From NCBI GenBank assembly GCA_036245525.1, contig BTPG01000005.1:114136466-114200465 (forward strand): DNA of 64,000 nucleotides, read 5' to 3'. The notes beneath the pieces are model-generated. The model did not search any database, was not told where the DNA came from, and saw only the letters and a program-made list of their open reading frames with translations. Each line of letters starts with the position of its first letter. Positions within the stretch are counted from its first letter, which is position 1. The translations under genes were made by a program, and so were the position numbers. This stretch comes from Semisulcospira habei (Eukaryota; Mollusca; Gastropoda; Semisulcospiridae). This document shows positions 42,580 to 51,734 of the stretch, piece after piece.

Positions 42580-42581
<2 letters not shown>
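41697..42581 (-). pseudogene. LINE endonuclease domain, N-terminally truncated
   Basis: This is the C-terminal part of an AP-like (exonuclease-endonuclease-phosphatase fold) endonuclease, which nicks the target DNA. The minus strand starts LYRNPAANFEWYDDF directly at the (GA)n boundary. It continues NVILMGDFNIDML (catalytic Asp/Asn), TLIDHIYT and ISDHFPIRCTW (catalytic SDH). The linker to RT follows, including LPPWLTQDII and LVRQAKKSFIDRLI. The frame stays open to the insertion at about 41697, where SCSDRLVDFCRTRT marks the break. Confidence 0.9.

Positions 42582-42670
<89 letters not shown>
42582..42670. repeat. (GA)n microsatellite 3 of 3
   Basis: 89 bp of uninterrupted GA at the 5' truncation point of the LINE, in the same orientation as the other two tracts. 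Confidence 0.97.
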
Positions 42671-42671
<1 letters not shown>

Positions 42672-42859
42672 GACCTTTTTTTTTTTTTTTATAGCCCTAC
42701 ATGTTTTCCCGGCCTCTCTAGGTCAATAAACAGACGTCAGCGGTAAAATGCAAATGAGGAAAATGCGGGAATTCGCTCCCTTGTTAGGCGGTGAAATATT
42801 TAACACTCAGAGGCGTAAGGTCGAGGTTCCACAAATTGGGAATCGTCCTCTGTAGACAG

Positions 42860-42970
42860 CAGTTCAGAATGATAGACCGTGTGGGTGGTGCCGGAATAGC
42901 TTGACGCCTCTGGCATCACTCTTGAACTCTCGCGGCCGATCCGTATCTTCCAATTCTCGTGTGGAGGGAT
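42860..42970. repeat. Family D remnant
   Basis: GGGTGGTGCCGGAATAGCTT is joined to GACGCCTCTGGCATCACTCT and TTGAACTCTCGCGGCCGATC. Part of the right arm is missing. Confidence 0.6.
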
Positions 42971-42971
42971 G

Positions 42972-43137
42972 TTAACACATTCCGCCCCAGGACCAAAATC
43001 AGAAAATTTTGAAGTTGTCCTCTGAAGGACTGTATTACAATTTTAGAGACAGATCGCACATGATAGTTCAAGGGTGGTGCCAGAATAGCTTGGCGCCTAT
43101 GGGCGCCAAGCTATTCTGGCACCACCCTTGAACTATC
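42972..43137. mobile_element. Family D element, left two-thirds
   Basis: TTAACACATTCCGCCCC opens it. GTTCAAGGGTGGTGCCAGAA faces TTCTGGCACCACCCTTGAAC around GGCGCCTATGGGCGCC. It is cut at ACTATC, where family B sequence begins. Confidence 0.85.
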
Positions 43138-43186
43138 CTGCAGGAATCATCCCGACAAAAAGCGCTACCCACATCCAAATGGTTAA
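43138..43186. repeat. Family B right arm fused to family D
   Basis: CTGCAGGAATCATCCCGACA then AAGCGCTACCCACATCC and AAATGGTTAA. There is no left arm; the D arm takes its place. Confidence 0.8.
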
Positions 43187-43396
43187 CCCTTTCGCTGCCA
43201 GTCATCGCACACTGCGCCTTAGGCTTCTGTCAATTCAACACCAACGAGCCCCTGCCGTTGAATGAACGTGCCTGGATACAAAGTCCGGCCAGCAAGAGGC
43301 ATAGATCCTCATGAGCCCCCGCAAGTGCGGGGGCTCGAGGATCTATGTCTCTTGCAGTGTGGATCGCGTTCAGTTTTACTCGGCAAGGATGGGTTA
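43183..43396. mobile_element. Family A TTAA element, full length
   Basis: TTAACCCTTTCGCTGCCAGT opens and CTCGGCAAGGATGGGTTAA closes. The core (43292-43355) has GCAAGAGGCATAGATCCTCA facing GGGCTCGAGGATCTATGTCT, with a 4-bp deletion in the right arm. Its left TTAA is the right TTAA of the family B piece. Confidence 0.9.
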
Positions 43397-43721
43397 AACG
43401 GACAGGCAAGAAGTGTTCGCTCACAGAAAAGACGGAAGAAAAGAGCTTGATGGTCATTCACTGCTTCATGCATACCGATTGACCTGAACACAAGATCCCG
43501 GTCAAAATGATGGGAAGCTCATCGCTAGGTGTTTTAGTTTTCCTTTTGTTTTCCAACGTGGAGGTGAATTCAAAGACGGTTACACAGGAAATCGGTTAGG
43601 GAAAACCCAAAAGGCCAAGCAAAATCAAAGACCCAAGCAAGAATCAATCCTGCAACTTTTTAAATGCGGTGTTCCACTGGAACACATCTAGAACGACCTA
43701 GCCAACAGTGCCAACACGCCT
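43397..43721. other. No recognised feature
   Basis: Unique-looking sequence without motif. Confidence 0.4.
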
Positions 43722-43793
43722 GCGATTGGCTGTATTTCTCGATTCGCTGCCGCTGATCAGCGGTAGCGAATCGAAGGAGACAACCAGTGTGAC
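43722..43793. repeat. Family G hairpin
   Basis: GATTGGCTGTATTTCTCGAT is a worn left arm. GCGGTAGCGAATCGAAGGAG and ACAACCAGTGTG form the right arm. The centre CGCTGATCAGCG is perfect. Confidence 0.72.
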
Positions 43794-43860
43794 TTTCAAT
43801 TTGACCAAAGACGATTTTAATTTAATGAATATTTTTTTATAAGCCAAAGTTCTAGATGGG

Positions 43861-43946
43861 TTTAACCCCCTGAATGCTACTGACGATACCTCTCGACGGA
43901 AAAGACGCGTACGCGAGGTATTGTCAGTTGCAGTCAAGGGGTCAAA
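43861..43946. mobile_element. Family I palindrome, short
   Basis: TTTAACCCCCTGAATGCTAC opens. TGACGATACCTCTCGACGGA and AAAGACGCGT face ACGCGAGGTATTGTCA. It ends CAGTCAAGGGGTCAAA. The ends read TTTAACCCC and GGGGTCAAA, so TTAA survives on the left only. Confidence 0.65.
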
Positions 43947-44647
43947 CTAATTGTTTCTTTCATACAGATCGACATACAAGGGAGAAAAAAATCATGAAGA
44001 AGAACAAACTATAAACTCGCGTAAGTTGTAGCTCAGCTTATTATACATCAGGGACTCATATACACAAATGGAACACCAGAGACTCGTTAATAATAGTACA
44101 TAGTTCTTATATAGCTCAGTACCTGAGGTAGGAAGACAAATTTTGCTAATATAGCAACAATAAAGTTATCTTGAATCTTGAATCTCCACTGAGGATTCAT
44201 ACGCATTAAACACCAGGGACTCACAGAAGATCTAGATCTATAATTCTTAGAGTCTTTGGGGGAGGGGGGGGGGGAATAAAACGTGGAATTTGTTTTTACC
44301 CATGTCTTTTAGAATCGTTCAACTTGGGTGCTGTTCTGTGCTGTAATAAATCTGTAGATTTCGTTTTTATCCAGATGGTGGACTAGCCAGCCGGGTCCTT
44401 AAAGGACGTAGTCGGGGGGACGTGGCAATGAACGCATTTAAGCGACGTGGCTCAAGTAGGACTGAACTTCCCCCGGATTCACCAAGTCCATGATAAGGGC
44501 TTTGTCTGAGAGGTTCAGAGAGGGACGGAGGCCAAGACACCCTCGGGCTCAAACGGCCAAACTTCCTACGTCTAAGGTGCAGAGATGTTGGTGAATGAAG
44601 CCAACGACGTGAAGAGGACGCAAGTGAAAAAAAAAAAAAATTCTTTC
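43947..44647. other. No gene; possible retroposon 3' end
   Basis: AACAATAAAGTTATCTTGAA followed by TCTTGAATCT (44156-44185) looks like a LINE 3' end with a short TTGAATC tail on the plus strand. The GC-rich stretch 44390-44640 is unassigned. Confidence 0.4.
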
Positions 44648-44724
44648 CGTGTGCAAAAGGCATGAATTATCATGAGCCCCTGCGTTCCACAGGGGTTCAT
44701 GAGAATCCATGCCTTTTGCACACG
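44648..44724. repeat. Family A hairpin with longer arms
   Basis: CCGTGTGCAAAAGGCATGAA faces ATCCATGCCTTTTGCACACG. The pairing extends five bases beyond other copies (CGTGT/ACACG), and AAAAGG/CCTTTT is paired. Confidence 0.88.
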
Positions 44725-45019
44725 TAAGGGAGGCAACTGCAGCGCAGGGGAGAGAATTGTAGAAAGGGAGAGAAGTGCATCAGGGCTATCATCACGTATC
44801 TCATGAATACAGATCAGGAATTAGCTGCTAAAAGGGGGACCGTCTTTTCGGAAGACGAAGCAGACGGAGTGAGAGCAATAAGGGTTAACCTCGCTCATTT
44901 CGAAGCAATTTCTCTTTTTTTCTGAGTCTACAGTCGATGTTTGCTGGCTATGTTTAGCATTGAAATGTGTCATTTCAGAAATCCACACAATGTCTGGTCC
45001 CAGATGTAAGCAAGACTTT
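44725..45019. other. No recognised feature
   Basis: Unique-looking sequence. Confidence 0.4.
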
Positions 45020-45508
45020 AGGCCCCGCCACACATGCTGGTTGTGCCCCGATTTTGAAGCCGATTCCGATCCGATTTCGATCGGATGACGTCATATATCC
45101 GATCCGTTCCCAATCGGCTGGGAATCGGGTGTCTAGAACCTGCTCTATTTTTCCGATCCGAATCGGCCCCGATTGTAAGCTTCAACCAATCAGAGCGCGT
45201 CTTGCAAAGCACGTTGTTTCAGTTTGAAAATGGCGGAAGATTAGTACCACCGTCGTTGCCGATGTCTCGCACGCCTCTTCCCGAATATGATGCAAACTAC
45301 TGATAATGCAAGCACATCATCATCACTGTCAAAACTAGCAGCCATTTTGCAGAACAGGTACGACTTTGATCTTCGGTTCAAACCGGTCGGCTAAAAAAGT
45401 CGGGAAATGTGTGGCAGTGCACACGTTTTTATAGTCCGGCCCGATCACCTACCGATTCGAAACTGCTCGGGAATCGGCCTCAAAATCGGGCATGTGTGGC
45501 GGGGCCTT
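45020..45508. mobile_element. PIF/Harbinger-like MITE
   Basis: The termini GGCCCCGCCACACATGCTGG and CGGGCATGTGTGGCGGGGCC are inverted repeats, extended by CCCGATTTTGA/TCAAAATCGGG. Inside lie CCAATCAGAGCGCG (a CCAAT box) and, 40 bp on, an AAAATGGCGGAAGATTAG stub: a start codon, two codons' worth of conserved text and a stop. The flanks are TTTA and TTTT, so the three-base target duplication typical of the superfamily is at best degraded. Assignment rests on terminus style and is an inference. Confidence 0.7.
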
Positions 45509-45569
45509 TTGCTGAACACCACCTCTGAGAGAACACGTTAAACGTTCAGGGCTAAATGTCTTTTGCCCA

Positions 45570-45642
45570 CTAGGAACAGACGCCAAGCTATTCTGGCACC
45601 GCCTTGAACTATCATAGTCAATTCATATATTGTGTCCGTGTT
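45570..45642. repeat. Family D right arm
   Basis: GACGCCAAGCTATTCTGGCA then CCGCCTTGAACTATCATAGT. No left arm. Confidence 0.6.
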
Positions 45643-45829
45643 TCTATTTTACCCAATGTGGATTCACAGTCACACGAATTATCACGGCTAAATCTGACAA
45701 AGATGACCCTTGGACCAAGACAGCTTCTATCTAAGCTGACCTTTGACGGTCAGAGCGTTATCTGTAAACGTATTTTCCCATAGTGGTACCATAATGACAA
45801 TAAAAGGAATTCGCCGTACCAAAAACACC

Positions 45830-46065
45830 GCGACACTGTCCTCGCAGTTCTCTTAGACTCCTCATGATGTTACTTTATTGTCGGTTAACGTGACGATGCA
45901 CATGGTCACGATAACAGAAAATAAACTAACATCCATAGGGGGTCTTAGAGAACTGTGTCCCAGTGTTTTCGTTACGATGATGTTAGTTTATTTTCTGTTA
46001 ACGTGACCGTGGTCACGTTAACAGAAAATAAACTAACATCGCGGGGAGTCGCAGAGAACTAGAAC
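45830..46065. mobile_element. Family K double palindrome
   Basis: Two hairpins lie in tandem. The first (about 45864-45933) has GATGTTACTTTATTGTCGGT facing AACAGAAAATAAACTAACAT. The second (about 45979-46040) has GATGTTAGTTTATTTTCTGT facing ACAGAAAATAAACTAACATC around CGTGACCGTGGTCACG. Each is followed by GGGNGTC..AGAGAACT. An inverted CAGTTCTCTTAGACTCC precedes the first, so a larger palindrome encloses it. Confidence 0.78.
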
Positions 46066-46457
46066 ATAGTGATCACGATAAGTTAAGTCTGGCCAAATAG
46101 AGACGTATTGCTGCGTTCCGCCCGTCAGCTTCCCACACTACTATCGAGTTTACTCGGGAGGCGCTGCACCGCAACGACGCGTCTTCCCTGTGGAAGGCAA
46201 CTCGCCAAATTTCCTCTCGTTGGACCAAAATAGATTTAAAAAATATTTTTTATAACAATGACATCAGAAACCAACCCCCCAAAATAAAATAAAAATTATG
46301 TGTGACTCACATTGAGAGCAAATGAACGGTCGATCTTTGACTCGGCGAGCTCAACATACGACTTCATGTCTTCAAACTGTCCTTTACTGGACGCCTGCAC
46401 TCTGCTGCACTCTGCAGTTAAGCTGTTGTTGCTATAATAGTTATGCGGCCAAAAAAA
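46066..46457. other. No recognised feature
   Basis: Unique-looking sequence. An A-rich patch lies near 46275. Confidence 0.4.
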
Positions 46458-46538
46458 TTAACTCATTCGCCACGTGCCGCACCCGGATATGCGGCTTAAA
46501 GCCGCATATCCGGATGCGACACGTCTCGATTGAGTTAA
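46458..46538. mobile_element. Family E TTAA hairpin
   Basis: TTAACTCATTCGCCACGTGC opens and ACGTCTCGATTGAGTTAA closes. GCGGCTTAAAGCCGC is the centre, with ATATGCGG/CCGCATAT paired. Confidence 0.88.
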
Positions 46539-46721
46539 GTGTGTGCCTATAATTATGATGCGTAGTTTTCTTATTACCGAATTTCGTAAGATGAATTCAG
46601 TCCGGTAAGGACACGACGCACAGGAAGCATTTACATCCGACAGCATAGCACACTGAAAACCTGATGCCCTCCTCTGTCAAAGAATACGAATCGGTGTAAT
46701 ATGGCACACCATTAAGTACTG

Positions 46722-46788
46722 ATCTGTGATTATGGACCTTACAACGCTGAGTCGAAAGGCTAAAATCAAAGACCACAACACACATTAA
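46722..46788. repeat. Family F hairpin, decayed
   Basis: ACTGATCTGTGATTATGGAC faces GGCTAAAATCAAAGACCACA. Confidence 0.6.
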
Positions 46789-46930
46789 GAGCCCAAACAA
46801 CCTTCGGCGCACTAAGTCGGTTTAAGTCTCTTACAAATCCGGTGATCTGGCGTTCGCTACAGTACTGAGGTGGATGGATACACAAGGTGCGGTCTTAGCA
46901 AGTCTTTCAGTTTTCAGTGAACATCATAGC

Positions 46931-47002
46931 CACACTGGTTGTCTACCTCGATTCGCTACCGCTGACATCAGTGGTAGCGAATCGAGGGAGACAACCAGTG
47001 TG
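46931..47002. repeat. Family G hairpin, near perfect
   Basis: CACACTGGTTGTCTACCTCG faces CGAGGGAGACAACCAGTGTG around ATTCGCTACCGCTGACATCA. One arm mismatch is obvious. Confidence 0.9.
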
Positions 47003-47157
47003 CATTACACATGAAACCATCTTCAGCACTGAACTGGTATAGCTACCAAAACGTTGTGGATAGGCAGAAGTAAACCTGTACTTAAAGTAAACATGTTCCC
47101 TCGGCGCAAAGTCCTCTAGCCACAAGCAAACGTCGACACTGCGAATACGAGTACTAG

Positions 47158-47158
<1 letters not shown>

Positions 47159-47209
<51 letters not shown>
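47159..47209. repeat. (TG)n microsatellite
   Basis: About 25 TG units. Confidence 0.95.
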
Positions 47210-47212
<3 letters not shown>

Positions 47213-47527
47213 CAAATAATGAGACTTGTTTTGTCATTATCTGCCAAAATGTGCGGGTGCTGATGTATACATTTGTGTTTCATCTTGAAACCACGTGTGA
47301 ACGTGTGAGCCGTGTACGTGCGTGCGTACTTGGATGCGTGTGTGTGTGTGTACGTGCACAAGTCTGTGACACGCGTTTGAGCAAAACATTACAGCACACA
47401 ATAATTATATGCTTCACAACATAAGAAGCAAACTGTTTTTTATAACAGAACCTCATATCACCCGACACAGCACAGATGGCGAAGAGAGATAAGGGTTGAC
47501 ATACCCCTCAGTCAAGCCCTCACATCT
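47210..47527. other. No gene; TG-rich patches
   Basis: A second short (TG)n patch lies at 47338-47350. Otherwise unassigned. Confidence 0.4.
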
Positions 47528-47593
47528 GCAAAAGGCATAAATTCTCATGAGTCCCTGCGTTCGCAGGGACTCATGAGAATTTATGCCTTTTGC
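47528..47593. repeat. Family A hairpin, perfect arms with paired changes
   Basis: GCAAAAGGCATAAATTCTCA faces TGAGAATTTATGCCTTTTGC. GAGTCCCTGCG/CGCAGGGACTC continues to the loop. AAAAGG, ATAAATT and GTCCC all differ from the family in both arms. Confidence 0.93.
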
Positions 47594-47961
47594 AGACAGA
47601 GATCTCCACCATTTACATCCACAGAATGACTGTGTCTGTTTTGGGCAGCAATCGGGCGGTAATACAACGGGATGGTTTATACGACCTACACAATGTGTGC
47701 TGAGAACTCGACCAGCTCAAGGCACCGGGTTGACACTTTCACAAGTGGTCGCCATGGTAAACGCTGCAGTCACTTGCTGACTATCGCGCGCCGGCCGGAA
47801 GCGCAGATCGAACGAGTGGTTGCACGATAGCTCACCAAGCATGAGAGAACTACCGCTGCGCCGTCATCGTACACACTTCCAGGCCCTTCGTTTATGGTCA
47901 CCATGGCCAATGCCAACAACCGCCGTGAGTACGGCGTTAGTCGCCTGCTCGGCGTTATAAC
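47594..47961. other. SINE-type 3' end in otherwise unassigned DNA
   Basis: CCGCCGTGAGTACGGCGTTA then GTCGCCTGCTCGGCGTTATA (about 47922-47961) is a SINE 3' end on the plus strand, like that at 5985. The family A element starts right after it. Confidence 0.45.
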
Positions 47962-48172
47962 CCCTTCAGTGACGAGAAGAAGTGAACGCGATCTAAATGC
48001 AAGAGGCATAGATCCTCATGAGCCCCCGCGACTGCGGGGGCTCATGAGGATCTATGCCTCTTGATGAAACCAGTTTGCATCCATGTTCTTTGGACAGATC
48101 TGGCTTTTGGTCGTTCAGTGAACACATATTTCAGCGACAGAATGTACGTCCGTTACCTGGGAAGTGGTTAAA
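47962..48172. mobile_element. Family A element, full length
   Basis: ACCCCTTCAGTGACGAGAAG opens. The core (47999-48063) has GCAAGAGGCATAGATCCTCA facing TGAGGATCTATGCCTCTTG. The right flank has GATTTCTGAAAT-like ATATTTCAGCGACAGAATG. It ends TGGGAAGTGGTTAA. The left end has TATAACCCC in place of TTAACCCC. Confidence 0.85.
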
Positions 48173-48355
48173 CCCTAATAACTAACCAATACCATCAGTT
48201 GACTTTGGTTATATCGGCACATATATTGTTAACGAAGACAAGAACTAACTGACATTCAGGGATTGGTAATGCTGACAGTCTGATTGAAAAGTCTGCAAAC
48301 AAATTATCCCGCAATGAGTGATGTATGTGGTCAGTACGATGTAGCTCATCGGAGA

Positions 48356-48686
<331 letters not shown>

Positions 48687-48882
48687 TTTAACACATTTAC
48701 TGCCGAGAAAACGTGAGCACCACATCACTGCAAGAGGCATAGATCCTCATGAGCCCCCGCAGTTGCGGGGGCTCATGAGGATCTATGCCTCTTGCTGGAA
48801 CCACTGTGTGACTATGTTGTTTGGACGGCTGGGGCTCTTTGCTCGCTGATTTCAGAAACAGAGTCTGCGTCCAGTGGGTTAA
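48687..48882. mobile_element. Family A TTAA element, full length
   Basis: TTAACACATTTACTGCCGAG opens and GCGTCCAGTGGGTTAA closes (196 bp). The core (48730-48795) has GCAAGAGGCATAGATCCTCA facing its exact complement around CCCCCGCAGTTGCGGGGG. Confidence 0.92.
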
Positions 48883-49077
48883 TGATTCAATACATGAAAT
48901 ACAACAAATCCTAATTCGCCATATCGTAGTTCAGCCATGCATGCCGCAGATTTTGTCCATTGATTCCGCATTCAGAATTGTGGTAACAACGTTTCCTCTT
49001 ACACGTCGACCGCAAAATGATTCACTCCAGCTCCGAATTGCCTACTGAGCACTTACAACCCGCAATCAGGGGAGACG

Positions 49078-49225
49078 GATCGACCGTTAAGCTTAAGAGT
49101 AGTGCTTGTTTAGCTTGGTGCCTACAGGCGCCAAGCTAAACAAGCATTACCCTTAAACTGTAATAATACAAGAAATCAGCCATACATACTATCATAGTCG
49201 ACCGACCTCCTGTTCCGGGTGGGGT
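49078..49225. mobile_element. Family C element with an internal insert
   Basis: GGATCGACCGTTAAGCTTAA and GAGTAGTGCTTGTTTAGCTT face AAGCTAAACAAGCATTACCC. TTGTTTAG/CTAAACAA replaces GCCAGATTAG/CTAATCTGGC in both arms. About 35 bp (ACAAGAAATCAGCCATACAT) split the right arm before ATCATAGTCGACCGACCTCC. Confidence 0.75.
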
Positions 49226-49934
49226 AACACAGACTTACAGCAGGACCTGTTTTGAACCACCACGCTTTTTCGCAAAGAACAAAATGTGGTCCTATGATCT
49301 AGTGCTCTCTCAAGACAAGTCTGCAATGGCACAACGTGTCACCTGTCATTTAAATCCATCATTATTTCACCTTTCATGACAGGTGACCTCTCAAAATTAT
49401 GGTTGCTCAAAACAGTTCTTCTATACCGGAATAGTTAGCGGGTGGCATGGATTATTCAGCTGAGCTATTCAAGCGCCAATGAATTTAATGACTGAGTCAC
49501 CACCCTTCAGATGTCATGGTTAAGGATGGGCGCCTTGTGTCGCGATCGATTCAACTCCGTTTGTTCCTGCTGGAATCGACAGAGTTATGTGAATAACTAA
49601 CGGGTGGAATCGATTTTGTAGCCCGGGTGAACAGAAGCCGGGTAGAGTCCCGGAATAGCAATTTGAAAACGATCCCTTCATCTGTTACGTGGGCCAAGCC
49701 ACACGGTCAGGAACAAACGCGGCAAGTCACTTGTAGCAACGTCGACGAGCAGGTCTGTCGATGTTCGAAGGCACATACATCGACGGCCTAGCCGAAGTGA
49801 CCAAAGACGCTTTGCCAAAGTCTCCGATGCGCCCGTCGTGCACTTCAAAGCTCTCATTCAATCAACAAGAACGTATTTACACCTAAGCATGATTTTGAGC
49901 CTAGTAAGGAAGCGTTAACATGCAATCTTCTTCT
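49226..49934. other. No recognised gene
   Basis: Unique-looking. AATGACAGGTGATCTCT-like text (49376-49392) recurs near 53020. No exon recognised. Confidence 0.4.
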
Positions 49935-50171
49935 TGGCCCCCTTAACTGCCGGGGCAAGGCGAACGCTATCCAAGCTGCAACAGACATAAATCCTCATGA
50001 GCACCCGCAGTCGCGAGGGCTCATGAGGATTTATGTCTCTTGTCAATGTCAGCCCCGTGTTCTTTACTACTATTGTTGGTCCCATGTACAGCTGTGTTTT
50101 TCACGCGAATGTCGGTCAGTGTGTATTTGTTTCAGACGCGAAATTCGTTATCATTGGCAGCGAAGGGGTTA
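49935..50171. mobile_element. Family A element, full length
   Basis: CCCTTAACTGCCGGGGCAAG opens and GGCAGCGAAGGGGTTAA closes. The core (49978-50042) has GCAACAGACATAAATCCTCA facing TGAGGATTTATGTCTCTTGT. GACATAAATC/GATTTATGTC is paired. Confidence 0.85.
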
Positions 50172-50438
50172 ATAGTTCGCAACACCTTCTTCTAGAATGT
50201 TCTTAGCACGTCTTATAACAATGACGGACAAAATGAGTTGCTTAGGAAAGTTTGAATGTCACAAAGTGAAAGACTTTTCTGTCCTTCTTCTCCTATGTAC
50301 GCAGGAGAGTACCCTCTGTAACCTTGAGCAGACTCGCCCGGATTATGAAAAGAAGCCTAGACAAGTTTTACTTGTGGCAAGACAACACTGAACTGGGCAA
50401 ATATGTTAGCAGTCGAATCCCACCCTAAAGCAAATCAC
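50172..50438. other. No recognised feature
   Basis: Unique-looking sequence. Confidence 0.4.
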
Positions 50439-50518
50439 TTAACTCTTAAACTCCCAGAACTAAATGACTTCCATTCGATAGAATGGAAGTCATTTAGTTC
50501 TGGGAGTTTAAGCGTTAA
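50439..50518. mobile_element. Family J TTAA hairpin, near perfect, single copy
   Basis: TTAACTCTTAAACTCCCAGA opens and TCTGGGAGTTTAAGCGTTAA closes. The inner arms AACTAAATGACTTCCATTCG and GAATGGAAGTCATTTAGTTC meet at ATTCGATAGAAT. I see one mismatch across the 80 bp. Confidence 0.9.
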
Positions 50519-50895
50519 GTAAGTCAATTTGTCAACTGCATGACGTCTTGGTGTCGAACCTGTTATGAAAATAAAGACCAGGCACTATTGTAAGCTGACG
50601 TCAATTTTCTCATTACATCCTACGGGCGCCAAGCTATTCCGACACCGCCCTTTAACTATCATGGTCAGTCAACATCATGTCGTAGCGTGTCAGGGATTTA
50701 TAGGTTATCCAAAATAGTACCATAAAGTAGTTCGAGTACAACAAAATAGTTCGAGTAGTGTGCAAATGGCGTCATCACTGTAACTTTTCCCGTGTGCTCT
50801 TCACCTGCACGTCAACAACGACTGAGGCTGTGCATTGACAGCTACACGCTTCCTGTAACTACCACCACAGCCCGCACCAACAGCGCAGATGAATC
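50519..50895. other. Family D right arm in unassigned DNA
   Basis: GGGCGCCAAGCTATTCCGAC then ACCGCCCTTTAACTATCATG (50625-50664). Nothing else recognised. Confidence 0.5.
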
Positions 50896-50990
50896 CACCG
50901 TTGCAGTTCAAGGGTAGCGCCCGATTAGCTTGGCGCCCGTCAAGGTGCCAAGCTAATCGGACACTACCCTCGGGCCCCCACAGTCCATCC
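50896..50990. repeat. Family C hairpin
   Basis: GGTAGCGCCCGATTAGCTTG faces CAAGCTAATCGGACACTACC around GCGCCCGTCAAGGTGC. CCGATTAG/CTAATCGG is a paired change. Confidence 0.75.
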
Positions 50991-51078
50991 ATCTGCCGCT
51001 TTTCAGACGAAACAGGCATACGCATATTTCGCTTTTTCGGATCGGAGACAGAAATGGGACGCCGCAGACTATTCTAAA

Positions 51079-51126
51079 CCATGATGACGCAATACCGTAC
51101 GACATGATGACGCAATACCGTACGAC
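51079..51126. repeat. 24-bp direct duplication
   Basis: ATGATGACGCAATACCGTAC followed by GAC occurs twice back to back. Confidence 0.85.
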
Positions 51127-51525
51127 ACTGCACTACATTACGCCAGAAGTCACGCGCATTTAGCATGTACATAAATATTCTAAAATTTTTATCTGCGTGC
51201 CGGTCTGAATAAATTTTGGATCCACACATTTCAAATAAGGCTCATTCATGTCACTGAAAAACAAAAGAAATGTATACACAGAAAATGTGTATACGTAAGG
51301 CAATGCCACTTTTCGTTTTCTGTTGCGTCGAGATCTATATGTATCCATTTTATACCTTTTATTTGAATTTACGGACACAAACGCAAATTGCGCACATCAT
51401 GGAGTGGTATAAGAGGTTGTTTTTGCAGATAAACTGCCGTTGGTGTCTGCATTTTATGCAAATGGAGATCTCTTTGAAAATGTTTCTATGTGAGTGGGAA
51501 TCATACATAACACGTTTTCTACTGC

Positions 51526-51528
<3 letters not shown>
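51127..51528. other. No recognised feature
   Basis: AT-rich sequence leading into a long C tract. Confidence 0.4.
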
Positions 51529-51562
<34 letters not shown>

Positions 51563-51620
51563 TACCCACCCCCCTCCGCCCCCCCCCCCCCCCCCCCCTC
51601 CCCACCCCCCCCCCCCCCCC
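51529..51620. repeat. Imperfect poly-C tract
   Basis: About 92 bp, nearly all C, with a few T, A and G interruptions. It makes a proline-rich frame by composition. Confidence 0.95.
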
Positions 51621-51734
51621 GTCCTTCTGCTGTGTCTATTTTATCAACTGAATTTCAAATCACTTCTGTGTCAATCATCGCCTGTGATTTGACGTCCTGT
51701 GTGGACAAGCAGGCAATCGGTCAAGGCTTTGGCC

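Larger units (their letters stand above)
38717..42581 (-). mobile_element. Decayed LINE (non-LTR retrotransposon), 5' truncated
   Basis: On the minus strand it runs from the middle of the endonuclease domain (42581) through reverse transcriptase to a stop at 39215. A 3' UTR of about 500 bp follows and ends in an (ATTTC)n tail at about 38717-38737. The 5' end is cut exactly at a (GA)n tract. About 800 bp of palindromic insertions lie at 40,891-41,696. The protein shows at least two frameshifts and one in-frame stop. The motif set (LMGDFN endonuclease, GVPQGSVLGPLLF, FADD) places it in the broad Jockey/CR1 group. The exact clade is not decidable by eye. Confidence 0.9.

Noticed and set aside
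39215..42581. Host gene with endonuclease and reverse-transcriptase domains
   Set aside because: Frameshifts, a stop, a 3' pentamer tail and 5' truncation mark it as a dead LINE copy.
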